Source: 40CM-2-70-7 sp035631315 | Lineage (GTDB): Bacteria; Gemmatimonadota; Gemmatimonadetes; Gemmatimonadales; GWC2-71-9 | Assembly: GCA_035631315.1 (NCBI GenBank) | Contig: DASQIZ010000045.1 | Location: forward strand, 62,001 to 126,000 | Length of the DNA: 64,000 nt | Direction of reading: 5' to 3' | Shown: positions 49,227-57,229 of the stretch, in pieces | How positions within the stretch are numbered: position 1 is the stretch's first letter | Layout of the letters: each line of letters begins with the position of its first letter | Made by a program: the position numbers and the translations under genes | Notes under the pieces: model-generated | The model's database searches: none | The model's input: only the letters and a program-made list of their open reading frames with translations | Told to the model about the DNA's origin: nothing

Positions 49227-49720
49227 CTCCCGCCGAACTTGTGTTGCATTTCGTCTATCAGGTTCTGTACCAACACCGCGCCCCCGCTCCCCGGGGGCGC
49301 ATTGCGTTCCAGGTCCCGTTCCGTGCGTGACGGATCCAGCAGGGGCCGGTAGACGGCTTCCACCGTCATCTTGCTCTTGCCGGGAGCATCCGGGTCCACC
49401 CAGACGCGGACCTTGAACGTCGCCATGGTAGTGCCGAGGTCGCCGGTCCCCGACGTGGACAGATGGGTGTCGGTGTTGTACCAGGTCGACTCCACGTACC
49501 CGTCTTCAGTGCTGACCCACTCCGTGTGCATGCCCTGGGATGCCATCCAGGCCCCGACCGCCGATGCGATCGCCGGCACGGACCCCGGGAGCAGGACGGA
49601 GACGTCTTCGGGGTAGGGCATGAATCCCGGCCGGGAGGACGCCGGATTACAGGCGGCGAGGACGATCGCGACCATCGCCGCCTGCACCAACAGACTCAGC
49701 CTAGTGGGTGTGCGGGGCAT
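49223..49720 (-). CDS. Putative lipoprotein, unknown function
   Basis: 165 residues from the ATG at 49720, giving MPRTPTRLSLLVQAAMVAIVLAACNP with lipobox VLAAC. The mature part (VLLPGSVPAIASAVGAWMASQGMHTEWVSTEDGYVESTWYNT...TMATFKVRVWVDPDAPGKSKMTVEAVYRPLLDPS) is beta-rich, resembling small outer-membrane-associated lipoproteins. A frame from 49804 would add 28 Arg/Thr-rich residues and overlap the neighbour heavily. It converges on DUF116 with a 4-base overlap. Confidence 0.7.
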   Translation of the reverse strand: MPRTPTRLSLLVQAAMVAIVLAACNPASSRPGFMPYPEDVSVLLPGSVPAIASAVGAWMASQGMHTEWVSTEDGYVESTWYNTDTHLSTSGTGDLGTTMATFKVRVWVDPDAPGKSKMTVEAVYRPLLDPSRTERDLERNAPPGSGGAVLVQNLIDEMQHKFGGS

Positions 49721-50297
49721 CGTGCGTGTGCGCGGTGTCCGCATGCGTGTGACTGGTATCGGTCGCTGCGGGAGCGGCGTGGTCATCATCATCGTCCGGC
49801 TCACCCGGGTGATGATGGTGGCCCTCGGCCCGGTTCTCTATCTCCGCTTTCATGGCGTCCGTCCGGACGCCGGCGGCGTGCTCGAAGTACATCTGCCCGC
49901 CCTTCTGTGCGGTCGCCACCAGGAAGCAGGCGCCGACGATCGCGAGCACCCGCAGGATGGCGGTTTCCGTCGGCGGCGGGTTGAACCGGCGCCACAGCTG
50001 CCAGACCAGCACCAGGGTGAAGATGGACATCGTGATCAGGGCGAGCTTCTCGTGGACTTCCATCAGCTCGTGGATCGCTTCGCCGTGATCGATCACATCC
50101 TCGGCCTGCTCGCCGGCGAGCACCGCGATCCACCCGCCCAGCACGCCCGCCCACAGAGTCCAGACCGAGGCCCAGCGGAGGGATTCCCGCTTCATCAGCC
50201 AGCCACCCAGCTCGAACAGCACCGCGAAGGTCAGGAGCGCGGCGGGCAGGTCATTGACCGCGGCGTGGAAGCGTGGCCAGTCGTAGCCGAAGATCAC
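49701..50297 (-). CDS. DUF2231-like membrane protein with His/Asp-rich tail
   Basis: 198 residues. About four membrane segments (FHAAVNDLPAALLTFAVLFELGGWL, VWTLWAGVLGGWIAVLAG, KLALITMSIFTLVLVWQLW, AILRVLAIVGACFLVATAQ) match DUF2231-type proteins. The C-terminal ~45 residues are hydrophilic with HHHHPGEPDDDDDH and several HTH triplets, an obvious metal-binding tail. It may buffer or sense Cu, Ni or Zn at the membrane. Overlaps the start of the lipoprotein gene by 20 bases. Confidence 0.72.
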   Translation of the reverse strand: MIFGYDWPRFHAAVNDLPAALLTFAVLFELGGWLMKRESLRWASVWTLWAGVLGGWIAVLAGEQAEDVIDHGEAIHELMEVHEKLALITMSIFTLVLVWQLWRRFNPPPTETAILRVLAIVGACFLVATAQKGGQMYFEHAAGVRTDAMKAEIENRAEGHHHHPGEPDDDDDHAAPAATDTSHTHADTAHTHDAPHTH

Positions 50298-50312
50298 GTG
50301 TCCCCCGTCTAA

Positions 50313-51200
50313 TTAGAGTCCGAGCCGCGCCACGGTGGGCGGCGTGGTGGAATGATCGTAGAAGCCCTTGCCGCTCTTCTTCCCGTACATCCCGGCCAGC
50401 ACCATCCGCTTGAGGAGCGGGGGCGGCGCGTACCTCTGCTCCCGGTATTCGGCGAACATGATCTCGGCGATCTTGTAGGTGGTGTCGAGGCCGACGAAAT
50501 CGAGCAGGGTGAGGGGCCCCATGGGATACCCGCACCCCAGCTGCATCGCCTTATCTATGTCGGCCGTTCCCGCGACGCCATGCTCGAGTGCCCGGATCGC
50601 GTCCAGAAGGTATGGGACCAGGAGCAGGTTCACGATGAACCCCGAGTTGTCCTTTGCCGCGACCGCTTCCTTGCCGAGCGACTTCGCGAACGCGAACGCG
50701 CGCGCGAAGGACTCGTCGGATGTGGTGACCGTCTTCACCACCTCGACGAGCTGCATCAGGGGTACCGGATTGAAGAAATGGAGGCCGACGAACCGGTCCG
50801 CGCGGGTGGTGGCCGCCGCCATCGCCGCGATGGTGAGGCTCGACGTGTTCGATGCAAAGATGGTCGGGGGGGCGCAGAGGCCGTCCAGCTGCTTCCACAG
50901 GTCGTTCTTGAGGCCCAGATCCTCGGTTACGGCCTCGACCACGATGTCGCAGGACTTGAGGTCCGGGACATTGGTGGTGAAGGAGAGGCGGCCGAGTGCC
51001 GCATCACGGTCACCGGCCGGGAGCTTCCCCTTCTCGACGAACTTGGCGAGCGACTTCTCGATCCCCGCCTTGGCCTTGTCCAGGATCGGCGGTGCCATGT
51101 CCCGGACGATTGTCTTGTAGCCCGCGGTCGCCGCCACCTGCGCGATGCCGGACCCCATCAGCCCGCAGCCCAGCACTCCGACGGTCTTGATGTCGCTCAT
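50313..51200 (-). CDS. 3-hydroxybutyryl-CoA dehydrogenase
   Basis: 295 residues. The NAD-binding motif is VGVLGCGLMGSGIAQVAATAGY; catalytic His in VGLHFFNPVPLMQLVEVV with Glu near SGFIVNLLLVPYLLDAIRALE; the C-terminal domain has DIDKAMQLGCGYPMGPLTLLDFVGLD. This is the stand-alone PaaH/Hbd form that oxidises (S)-3-hydroxyacyl-CoA. The thiolase at 52857 makes or cleaves its product, so the two probably act in one pathway (fatty acid, butyrate or aromatic degradation). Confidence 0.93.
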   Translation of the reverse strand: MSDIKTVGVLGCGLMGSGIAQVAATAGYKTIVRDMAPPILDKAKAGIEKSLAKFVEKGKLPAGDRDAALGRLSFTTNVPDLKSCDIVVEAVTEDLGLKNDLWKQLDGLCAPPTIFASNTSSLTIAAMAAATTRADRFVGLHFFNPVPLMQLVEVVKTVTTSDESFARAFAFAKSLGKEAVAAKDNSGFIVNLLLVPYLLDAIRALEHGVAGTADIDKAMQLGCGYPMGPLTLLDFVGLDTTYKIAEIMFAEYREQRYAPPPLLKRMVLAGMYGKKSGKGFYDHSTTPPTVARLGL

Positions 51201-52018
51201 GTCCCCCAGCCTTGGAAGGTCTTCCGGATTTCATCCGCGATGCGCTCGACTGGACTCGCCGGATTCGCGAGCCGCCGGTCGGCGTGGATCTCGCTGCGCT
51301 CCAGCCGGTCGAGCACCTGTTCGAGTGCGACCTGCACCCTGCCATTCTCCCGCTCATGCGCCCGCGCGAAGGCGATGCCGACGGGCACCAGGACCGCCAG
51401 GGGTGCCAGGGCGGCGACACCGAATGCGCCGACGACCATCATGGCGCCCGTCATGAGCACGCCCGTCCCGCCGATCGCGGACCCGCCGGCCATCCTGCGC
51501 CGGCGCAGATTGACGACCGCGGCGCCGAGGCGGACATGACAGAACCCCGGCTCGAGCTGGGTGACCTGGGCGTGAACCTCTTCGGACCGCGCGAGCGCGT
51601 AGACCCGGCCGCCGCCGCCGAAGGCCCGCTGAATCGAGGCGAACGCCCCGGCGCGTGGCTCCCAGCTCATCCGGTCCGCGAACCGCCGCTTGATCTGGAG
51701 CAGCTCCTCGTCTTCCATCCAGCGCGAGAGGGACTGCTCGACATCGGCCCGGCTTCCCGGCACCACGCGCTCGGCCCAGAGCCGGCCGGGGCCGAAGAGC
51801 CAGGAAAGAGCACCCGTGGACTCCGTGACCGCCGTCCGGGTACGCTCTTCGAGTAGCGCCTGTTGGAGATAGCGGGCCGGGATCCCGACTTCGTTGCCCA
51901 GCTTGACGACTTCCGCCTCGGTCAGGCCGTCCCCGATGTCCCGCTCCCCGGTCTGCAGCTCCGCGGCCCGTTGGATGATGCGGTCCAGGGCCTCCCGGGT
52001 GATCAGTTCACCGGCCAT
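51197..52018 (-). CDS. Conserved protein with HTH-like N-terminus and two hydrophobic helices
   Basis: 273 residues. N-terminus: LITREALDRIIQRAAELQTGERDIGDGLTEAEVVKLGNEVGIPARYLQQAL, a helical segment of the kind seen in membrane proteins of unknown function in Gemmatimonadota and Acidobacteriota. A soluble alpha-beta middle follows, then two membrane helices (ATGGTGVLMTGAMMVVGAFGV-type and ALAPLAVLVPVGIAFA), and a helical tail. The stop overlaps the dehydrogenase ATG (ATGA). Function unknown. Confidence 0.62.
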   Translation of the reverse strand: MAGELITREALDRIIQRAAELQTGERDIGDGLTEAEVVKLGNEVGIPARYLQQALLEERTRTAVTESTGALSWLFGPGRLWAERVVPGSRADVEQSLSRWMEDEELLQIKRRFADRMSWEPRAGAFASIQRAFGGGGRVYALARSEEVHAQVTQLEPGFCHVRLGAAVVNLRRRRMAGGSAIGGTGVLMTGAMMVVGAFGVAALAPLAVLVPVGIAFARAHERENGRVQVALEQVLDRLERSEIHADRRLANPASPVERIADEIRKTFQGWGT

Positions 52019-52020
52019 CG

Positions 52021-52839
52021 CTAGGAGCGGGCCTTCTCTTCACTCCGGGGCGCCGGAACCGTCTCTCCGCCGGTGCGGGAAGGGAGCGCGGCCCGGGCAC
52101 CGACCGCATCGACGATTCCCTTGAAGAGGTCGATGGGCAGGGGAAAAATCGTGGTCGAGTTCTTCTCGGACGCGATCTCCGTGACGGTCTGGAGATAGCG
52201 GAGCTGGATGGCGGCCGGCTCGGAGCCGATGATGCGGGCGGCCTGCGCCAGCTTTTCGGAGGCTTGCAGCTCGCCCTCCGCGTTGATCACCTTCGCCCGC
52301 CGTTCCCGCTCGGCCTCCGCCTGCCGGGCCATCGCGCGTTTCATCTCCGGGGGCAGGTCCACGTCTTTCACTTCGACGGTGGACACCTCGATGCCCCAGT
52401 CTTCGGTGCGCTGATCGATGATGTTCTTCAAGACCGCGTTGATCTTCTCGCGGCTCATGAGCAGCTCGTCCATCTCGGTCTCGCCCAGCACGGAACGGAG
52501 AGCCGTTTGCGCGAGCTGACTCGTGGCGTACAGATAGTTCTCGACGCCGATGACCGCTTTCACCGGGTCCTTCACCCGCATGTAGAGAACGGCGTTGACC
52601 TTGATGGAAATGTTGTCACGGGTGATGACGTCCTGCGGCGGAACGTCCATCGCGACTACCCGGAGCGAGACCTTCTGCATCCGGGTGAGCGCCGGGGGCA
52701 GGAAGATCAGTCCCGGTCCCTTCGCACCCCAGGAACGGCCGAGCACGAACACGACGCCGCGCTCGTACTCCCTGAGGACGCGGAGGCCCGAGAAGAGGTA
52801 GAAGGCGGCGACCGCCAGGATCGGGATCAGCACTTCCAT
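52021..52839 (-). CDS. SPFH/band 7 family protein (slipin-like)
   Basis: 272 residues from the ATG at 52839 with RBS AAGGAGG. One N-terminal membrane helix (LIPILAVAAFYLFSGL), then an SPFH domain: YERGVVFVLGRSWGAKGPGLIFLPPALTRMQKVSLR, DVITRDNISIKVNAVLYMRVKDPVKAVIGVENY, and a coiled-coil (MARQAEAERERRAKVINAEGELQASEKLAQAA). This is the stomatin/slipin layout. Slipins often pair with NfeD, which is absent here. Acts as a membrane microdomain scaffold. Confidence 0.92.
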   Translation of the reverse strand: MEVLIPILAVAAFYLFSGLRVLREYERGVVFVLGRSWGAKGPGLIFLPPALTRMQKVSLRVVAMDVPPQDVITRDNISIKVNAVLYMRVKDPVKAVIGVENYLYATSQLAQTALRSVLGETEMDELLMSREKINAVLKNIIDQRTEDWGIEVSTVEVKDVDLPPEMKRAMARQAEAERERRAKVINAEGELQASEKLAQAARIIGSEPAAIQLRYLQTVTEIASEKNSTTIFPLPIDLFKGIVDAVGARAALPSRTGGETVPAPRSEEKARS

Positions 52840-52856
52840 CGTGTCCTCCTTGGGGC

Positions 52857-54077
52857 CTAGAAGGCCTCGACGATCACCGCGGCGCCCTGACCACCGCCGA
52901 TGCAGGCGGAGCCGAGGCCGTACTTCTTGCCCGCGCGCCGGAGGGCGTGGAGCAGGTGTACCGTGATCCGGGTCCCGGTGGAGGCCAGCGGGTGTCCGAT
53001 GGCGATGGCGCCGCCATGGACGTTGGTCTTGGCCCGGTCGAGCCCGAGCTCTTTCTCCACCGCCAGGTACTGCGGGGCGAAGGCTTCGTTGACCTCGACC
53101 AGGTCCATCTGATCGAGCTTCAGTCCAGCCTTCGCCAGCGCTTTCCGCGCGGCGGGCGCGGGTCCGATCCCCATGTACTTGGGCTCGACGCCGGCCACCG
53201 CCCACGCCACCAGCCGGCCGAGAGGCTTCAGGTTCCTGTTCTTGGCGAGTTCCTCGCTGGCGATGATGGTTGCCGCTGCGCCATCGCAGATTCCCGAGGC
53301 GTTCCCGGCGGTCACCACCCCATCCTTCTTGAAGTACGGCTTCAGGCCCATCAGGACTTCGAGGGTGGTCTCGGGCCGCATGTGCTCGTCGGCCGCGTAG
53401 TCCACCATCTGGCCCTTCTTCTTAATGGAGACCGGCACCACTTCATCCTTGAAGACGCCTGAGTCCCAGGCCTGCTTGGCGCGCTGCTGGGAGCCGAGGG
53501 CGACCTCGTCCACTTCCTTACGCTCGAGTTTGTACTTCTCGGCAAGGTTCTCGGCGGTTTCCGCCATGGAAAACCCGCAATTCGGATCCTTCAGGGCTTC
53601 CCAGAGAAGGTCCTCGAAGGGAGCGGCAGGTCCCAGGCGGATGCCCCAGCGGGCCCCGCGCACCACGTGGGGGGCGAGGCTCATGGACTCCGCGCCACCG
53701 CAAAGCACGGCGTCGGTCTCGCCCAGGAGAATGAGCTGAGCCCCCTGGGTGATGGCCTCGAAGCCGGAGCCACAGAGGCGGTTGACCGTCACGGCCGGCG
53801 TTTCGATGGGGAGCCCCGATTTCAGGCCGACATGGCGGGCGCAGTAGATGGCGTCGGCGGATGTCTGGAGGGCATTGCCGAAGACGACGTGCCCGATGTC
53901 GGTAACGGCGAGTCCGCTCCGGGCGATGGCGCCCTTCGAGGCGACGACGCCGAGGTCGATGGCGGACTGATCTTTGAGGGAGCCGCCGAAGGTGCCGTAT
54001 CCGGTGCGCACGCCGGAGAGGAAAACGACGTCCTTCGTTGCGCCTTGGGTTTTCATTTGAGCCTGGAACTCCGTCAA
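52857..54077 (-). CDS. Acetyl-CoA C-acyltransferase (thiolase)
   Basis: 406 residues. The active-site Cys is C102 in VNRLCGSGFEA; His lies in GGAIAIGHPLASTGTR and the second Cys in GSACIGGGQGAAVIVEA. Family blocks VFLSGVRTGYGTFGGSL, FGNALQTSADAIYCARH and EVNEAFAPQYLAVEKELG are present. It condenses or cleaves acyl-CoA with CoA. The N-terminus may begin at residue 8 (MKTQGATKDVV). Likely functional partner of the 3-hydroxybutyryl-CoA dehydrogenase at 50313, two genes downstream. Confidence 0.93.
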   Translation of the reverse strand: MTEFQAQMKTQGATKDVVFLSGVRTGYGTFGGSLKDQSAIDLGVVASKGAIARSGLAVTDIGHVVFGNALQTSADAIYCARHVGLKSGLPIETPAVTVNRLCGSGFEAITQGAQLILLGETDAVLCGGAESMSLAPHVVRGARWGIRLGPAAPFEDLLWEALKDPNCGFSMAETAENLAEKYKLERKEVDEVALGSQQRAKQAWDSGVFKDEVVPVSIKKKGQMVDYAADEHMRPETTLEVLMGLKPYFKKDGVVTAGNASGICDGAAATIIASEELAKNRNLKPLGRLVAWAVAGVEPKYMGIGPAPAARKALAKAGLKLDQMDLVEVNEAFAPQYLAVEKELGLDRAKTNVHGGAIAIGHPLASTGTRITVHLLHALRRAGKKYGLGSACIGGGQGAAVIVEAF

Positions 54078-54099
54078 GCGGTGTGAGCGCGGAAGATAA

Positions 54100-54396
54100 C
54101 TACCCCCCGGCGATCGCGCCGATGACCAGAAAAGGCTCTTCTCCGCGGGCTACCGCATCGGGGAGCAGAGTGTCCAGCGGCTCGTGCGAAAGGTCTTGTT
54201 TACAGGCGTAAAAGCGGACGAGGGGCCGCCGGCGCTCGGTGATGAAATCACGGATGGCGCCCTTGAGCACGGGGTAACGGCCTTCCAGTGCGTCGAGAAT
54301 GGCGCGGGGCGTGACCGGCGGTGGCACATCAAGGGTGACTTCGCGATCGAGGTTCGCGAGGACGCGCAGCCCCACCGGCAGCTCGACCCGGATCAT
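54100..54396 (-). CDS. MoaD/ThiS-family small protein
   Basis: 98 residues with beta-grasp character: IRVELPVGLRVLANLDREVTLDVPPPVTPRAILDALEGRYPVLKGAIRDFITERRRPLVRFYACKQDL. It ends GAIAGG with the C-terminal Gly-Gly used by ubiquitin-like sulfur carriers for adenylation. No MoaE, MoeB or ThiF-like gene is adjacent. It overlaps the beta-propeller gene upstream (ATGA), a pairing seen in other phyla. What it carries is unknown. Confidence 0.85.
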   Translation of the reverse strand: MIRVELPVGLRVLANLDREVTLDVPPPVTPRAILDALEGRYPVLKGAIRDFITERRRPLVRFYACKQDLSHEPLDTLLPDAVARGEEPFLVIGAIAGG

Positions 54397-55508
54397 GTGA
54401 GGGTCTGAACCTCCACGGACAGGACCGCGGGCAGGTCGCGGACGATCGGGGCCCAGGTGTCGCCGGCGTTGGCCGAGCAGTAGACCTGACCGCCGGTGGT
54501 GCCGAAGTAGACGCCGCACTCGTCGAGTGAGTCGATCGCCATCGCGTCGCGCAGGACGTTCACGTAGCAATCCTTCTGCGGAAGGCCCTTGGTGAGGGGC
54601 TCCCACTCGTTGCCGCCGGACTTGCTGCGGAACACGCGCAACTTCCCTTCCGGGGGGAAGTGCTCCTGGTCGCTCGTGATCGGCACGACGAAGACGGTCT
54701 CCGGCTCGTGGGCATGCACATCGATGACGAACCCGAAATCGGTGGGCAGGTTCCCGGAGATTTCGTGCCACTGGTCGCCCGCGTTGTCGCTCCGCATCAC
54801 ATCCCAATGCTTCTGCATGAACAGCACGTCCGGGCGCGACTTGTGCAACGCGATCCGGTGCACGCAGTGTCCCACCTCGGCGGTGGGATCCGGGATGTAT
54901 CTGGAATTGAGACCCTTGGTGATGGTCTTCCAGGACTTGCCCCCGTCGTCGGAGCGGAACGCGCCCGCCGCGGAGATCGCGACGTACAGACGTTTGTGGT
55001 TCTTCGGGTCGATCACGATGGTGTGCAGGCACATCCCGCCGGCGCCCGGGGACCATTGCGGACCGGTGCGGTGATCGCGGAGCCCGGGGAGCTCCGTCCA
55101 CGACGCGCCGCCATCCTTCGATTCGAAGATCGCCGCGTCTTCGATGCCGGCGTACACGTGGTCGGGGTTGTCGAGGCCGGGCTCGAAGTGCCAGACCCGC
55201 TTGAACTCCCAGGGGTGCGGCGTGCCGTCGTACCACTGGTGGGTGCCGGGGGTGCCGTCGTAACGGAACTCCTTTCCCATCGGCTCCCACGTCTTGCCGC
55301 CGTCATTCGACCGCTGGACCTGCTGGCCGAACCACCCGGACGATTGGGACGCGTAGATCCGGTTCGGATCGACGGACGAACCTTTGACGTGGTACATCTC
55401 CCAGCCCGCGAAGAACGGGCCATCGACCTTCCAGCTGTCCCGTTTGCCGTCGGCGGTCAGGACGAAGGCACCCTTCCGCGTACCGACCAGCACTCGCACT
55501 CCGCTCAT
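54393..55508 (-). CDS. Sialidase-like beta-propeller protein (BNR repeats)
   Basis: 371 residues, no signal peptide. Asp-box-like repeats are visible (RSNDGGKTWEPM, ESKDGGASWTELP, RSDDGGKSWKTITKG, RSDNAGDQWHEISG, RSKSGGNEWEPLTKG, SANAGDTWAPIV), giving a six-bladed propeller as in sialidases and VPS10/YCF48 proteins. Lacks a recognisable sialidase FRIP or catalytic Arg triad, so sialidase activity is unlikely. The next gene encodes a MoaD-like protein (4-base overlap). Confidence 0.82.
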   Translation of the reverse strand: MSGVRVLVGTRKGAFVLTADGKRDSWKVDGPFFAGWEMYHVKGSSVDPNRIYASQSSGWFGQQVQRSNDGGKTWEPMGKEFRYDGTPGTHQWYDGTPHPWEFKRVWHFEPGLDNPDHVYAGIEDAAIFESKDGGASWTELPGLRDHRTGPQWSPGAGGMCLHTIVIDPKNHKRLYVAISAAGAFRSDDGGKSWKTITKGLNSRYIPDPTAEVGHCVHRIALHKSRPDVLFMQKHWDVMRSDNAGDQWHEISGNLPTDFGFVIDVHAHEPETVFVVPITSDQEHFPPEGKLRVFRSKSGGNEWEPLTKGLPQKDCYVNVLRDAMAIDSLDECGVYFGTTGGQVYCSANAGDTWAPIVRDLPAVLSVEVQTLT

Positions 55509-56545
55509 CGTGACACCCCCAGACTTTCCGCGATCACCTTCGCTACCTGCGTCGTGGTACCCGTACCGCCAAGGTCGGGGGTCCGGGCCCCGGCCGCCAA
55601 TGCCGTCTTCACCGCGCCCTCGAGCTCGCGCGCCGCGTCGGGATGTCCAAGTTGCTCGAACATCAGGGCTCCGGTCAGCACCGACGCCACCGGGTTCGCG
55701 ACGTTCTTCCCCTTGAGCGGCGGTGCCGAGCCGTGCACCGGCTCGAACAGCCCGGCCCGGCCCGGATGCAGGTTGGCGGAGGCCGAGATCCCCAGGCCTC
55801 CAATGAGACCCGCACCCAGATCGGAGAGGATGTCGCCGTAGAGGTTGTTGGTGACGATCACTTGAAACCGCTCCGGTTCCCGCACCATCTCCATCGCCAG
55901 GGCGTCGACGAACCGGTGTTCGGTGATGATGCCCGGGAATTCCGTCGCGATCTGCTTGAAGGTGGTCTGCCAGATCCGGTGCGCGGGGACGGCATTCGAT
56001 TTGTCGGACATGGTGACGCGCGTCTTGCCGTTGGACTTCGCCCACAGGAACGCCGCGCGAATGATCCGTTCGACGCCTTTCCCGGTGTTGACCTCTTCCG
56101 CGACATGCTCATCGCCCTCGTCGTACCCGCGGGCGAGATAGACCCCCTCCGTGTTCTCCCGGAAGATCACGAAGTTGATCGGCTTCCCGTTCTTGAGGGG
56201 TGTGAGGTCAGGATGGAGGAGGTCGACGGGCCGGAAATTGATGAAGAGATCGAGGCGAAACCTCAGGCCGAGCAGGATGTCGCGCGCGTGCTCGTTCCCC
56301 GGCACCCGCGGATCACCCATGGCGCCGAGGAAGATCGCCGCGACGTCGTTCTGGAGATGCTTGAAGGCGTGGTCGGGGAGCGTCTCGCCGGTGGCGAGGT
56401 AGTGATCGGCCGAGTAGGGCAGGTGCTCCCATGCGACCGAGAATCCGTGGCGCGCGGCGGCCAGGTCGAGAATCGGAATCGCCGAGTGGATGACCTCGGG
56501 TCCGATACCATCACCGGCGATGACGGCGACCTGATGCTTGATCAT
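55505..56545 (-). CDS. Isocitrate/isopropylmalate dehydrogenase family enzyme
   Basis: 346 residues from the ATG at 56545. Family blocks: VAVIAGDGIGPEVI, INFVIFRENTEGVYLARG, NGKTRVTMSDKSNAVPA, VIVTNNLYGDILSDLGAGLIGGLGISASANL and EPVHGSAPPLKGKNVANP. The substrate Arg/Tyr pattern resembles isopropylmalate or tartrate dehydrogenases more than NADP-IDH. NAD-dependent oxidative decarboxylation of a 3-hydroxy acid. No leu genes are adjacent, so the substrate is unproven. Overlaps both neighbours by 4 bases. Confidence 0.88.
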   Translation of the reverse strand: MIKHQVAVIAGDGIGPEVIHSAIPILDLAAARHGFSVAWEHLPYSADHYLATGETLPDHAFKHLQNDVAAIFLGAMGDPRVPGNEHARDILLGLRFRLDLFINFRPVDLLHPDLTPLKNGKPINFVIFRENTEGVYLARGYDEGDEHVAEEVNTGKGVERIIRAAFLWAKSNGKTRVTMSDKSNAVPAHRIWQTTFKQIATEFPGIITEHRFVDALAMEMVREPERFQVIVTNNLYGDILSDLGAGLIGGLGISASANLHPGRAGLFEPVHGSAPPLKGKNVANPVASVLTGALMFEQLGHPDAARELEGAVKTALAAGARTPDLGGTGTTTQVAKVIAESLGVSR

Positions 56546-57198
56546 TCGAACCCCGTCGAACGCCCGCAGGCGATGCAGTAGGCCCATCCCACGTCTACCT
56601 CGGTGCCGCAGGCCGGACACCGCAGCTCTCCTGAAGGTGGCTGTCCGCAGTGGGGGCAGAAGTTCACTTTGCGGTCGCCGGGGAGCACACCGCCACAGTA
56701 CGCGCACTGCGGACCCGGACGGCTGTCGCCCTCGATTTCGAACGCCGCCCCCGACACTACGGGGACGATCGGATTCTCGGACGGGTAGTCGATGGGCTCT
56801 TCCTCGGGGAGGTCGACGGGTTCGGCGCCCGGGGCCGGCGGCGGCGCATAGATCGACTCACCCCGCAGGAATCGCTCGGCCGCGAGGCGGTTGATCATCA
56901 CCTGAGAGTCCGGAAAGTTGCGGAAGATGGCGGGGTCCGGGTTGACGGTCGTGATCTCCCGCTGAAATCCCTCGCGGATCTCGTCGGGCTCGAGGCGCAC
57001 GTAGCCCCGCTCACCCGCGAGCAGCCGCAGCACCGTCATCTCGTAATCCTGGTGCGTGGCCACCCGCAGCTTGCCCCGGTTGGAACGATAGGGGACGAGA
57101 CGTTCGTAGACGTCCGCCGCAGGGAAGGGTGTGGCGAGTCGCACATCCCGCGAAAGGACCTCGACCAGGCGCCCGAACAGCAGGTCTAGCTCGTCCAC
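56542..57198 (-). CDS. Protein with C-terminal double zinc ribbon
   Basis: 218 residues from GTG 57198. N-terminal ~120 residues are helical (LDLLFGRLVEVLSRDVRLATPFPAADVYERLVPYRSNRGKLRV), then a Pro/Glu linker, and a C-terminal zinc-ribbon pair (PQCAYCGGVLPGDRKVNFCPHCGQPP and ELRCPACGTEVDVGWAYCIACGRS), eight Cys in all. Not recognised beyond this. Its start lies 3 bases from a heptamer array that also adjoins the upstream stop. Confidence 0.68.
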   Translation of the reverse strand: MDELDLLFGRLVEVLSRDVRLATPFPAADVYERLVPYRSNRGKLRVATHQDYEMTVLRLLAGERGYVRLEPDEIREGFQREITTVNPDPAIFRNFPDSQVMINRLAAERFLRGESIYAPPPAPGAEPVDLPEEEPIDYPSENPIVPVVSGAAFEIEGDSRPGPQCAYCGGVLPGDRKVNFCPHCGQPPSGELRCPACGTEVDVGWAYCIACGRSTGFE

Positions 57199-57200
57199 AC

Positions 57201-57228
57201 GTTTCCCGTTTCCCGCTTCCCGTTTCCC
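57201..57228. repeat. Heptamer array between a stop and a start codon
   Basis: GTTTCCC, GTTTCCC, GCTTCCC and GTTTCCC occupy 57201-57228 at strict 7-nt spacing. On the transcribed strand this is GGGAAAC repeats. It starts 1 base after the stop of the barrel-cupredoxin gene (57230-57232) and ends 3 bases before the next GTG, and may supply purine-rich ribosome-binding sequence. Confidence 0.9.
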
Positions 57229-57229
57229 G

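Noticed and set aside
54393..55508. Secreted exo-alpha-sialidase
   Set aside because: No signal peptide and no catalytic Arg triad or FRIP motif; only the BNR propeller repeats are shared.
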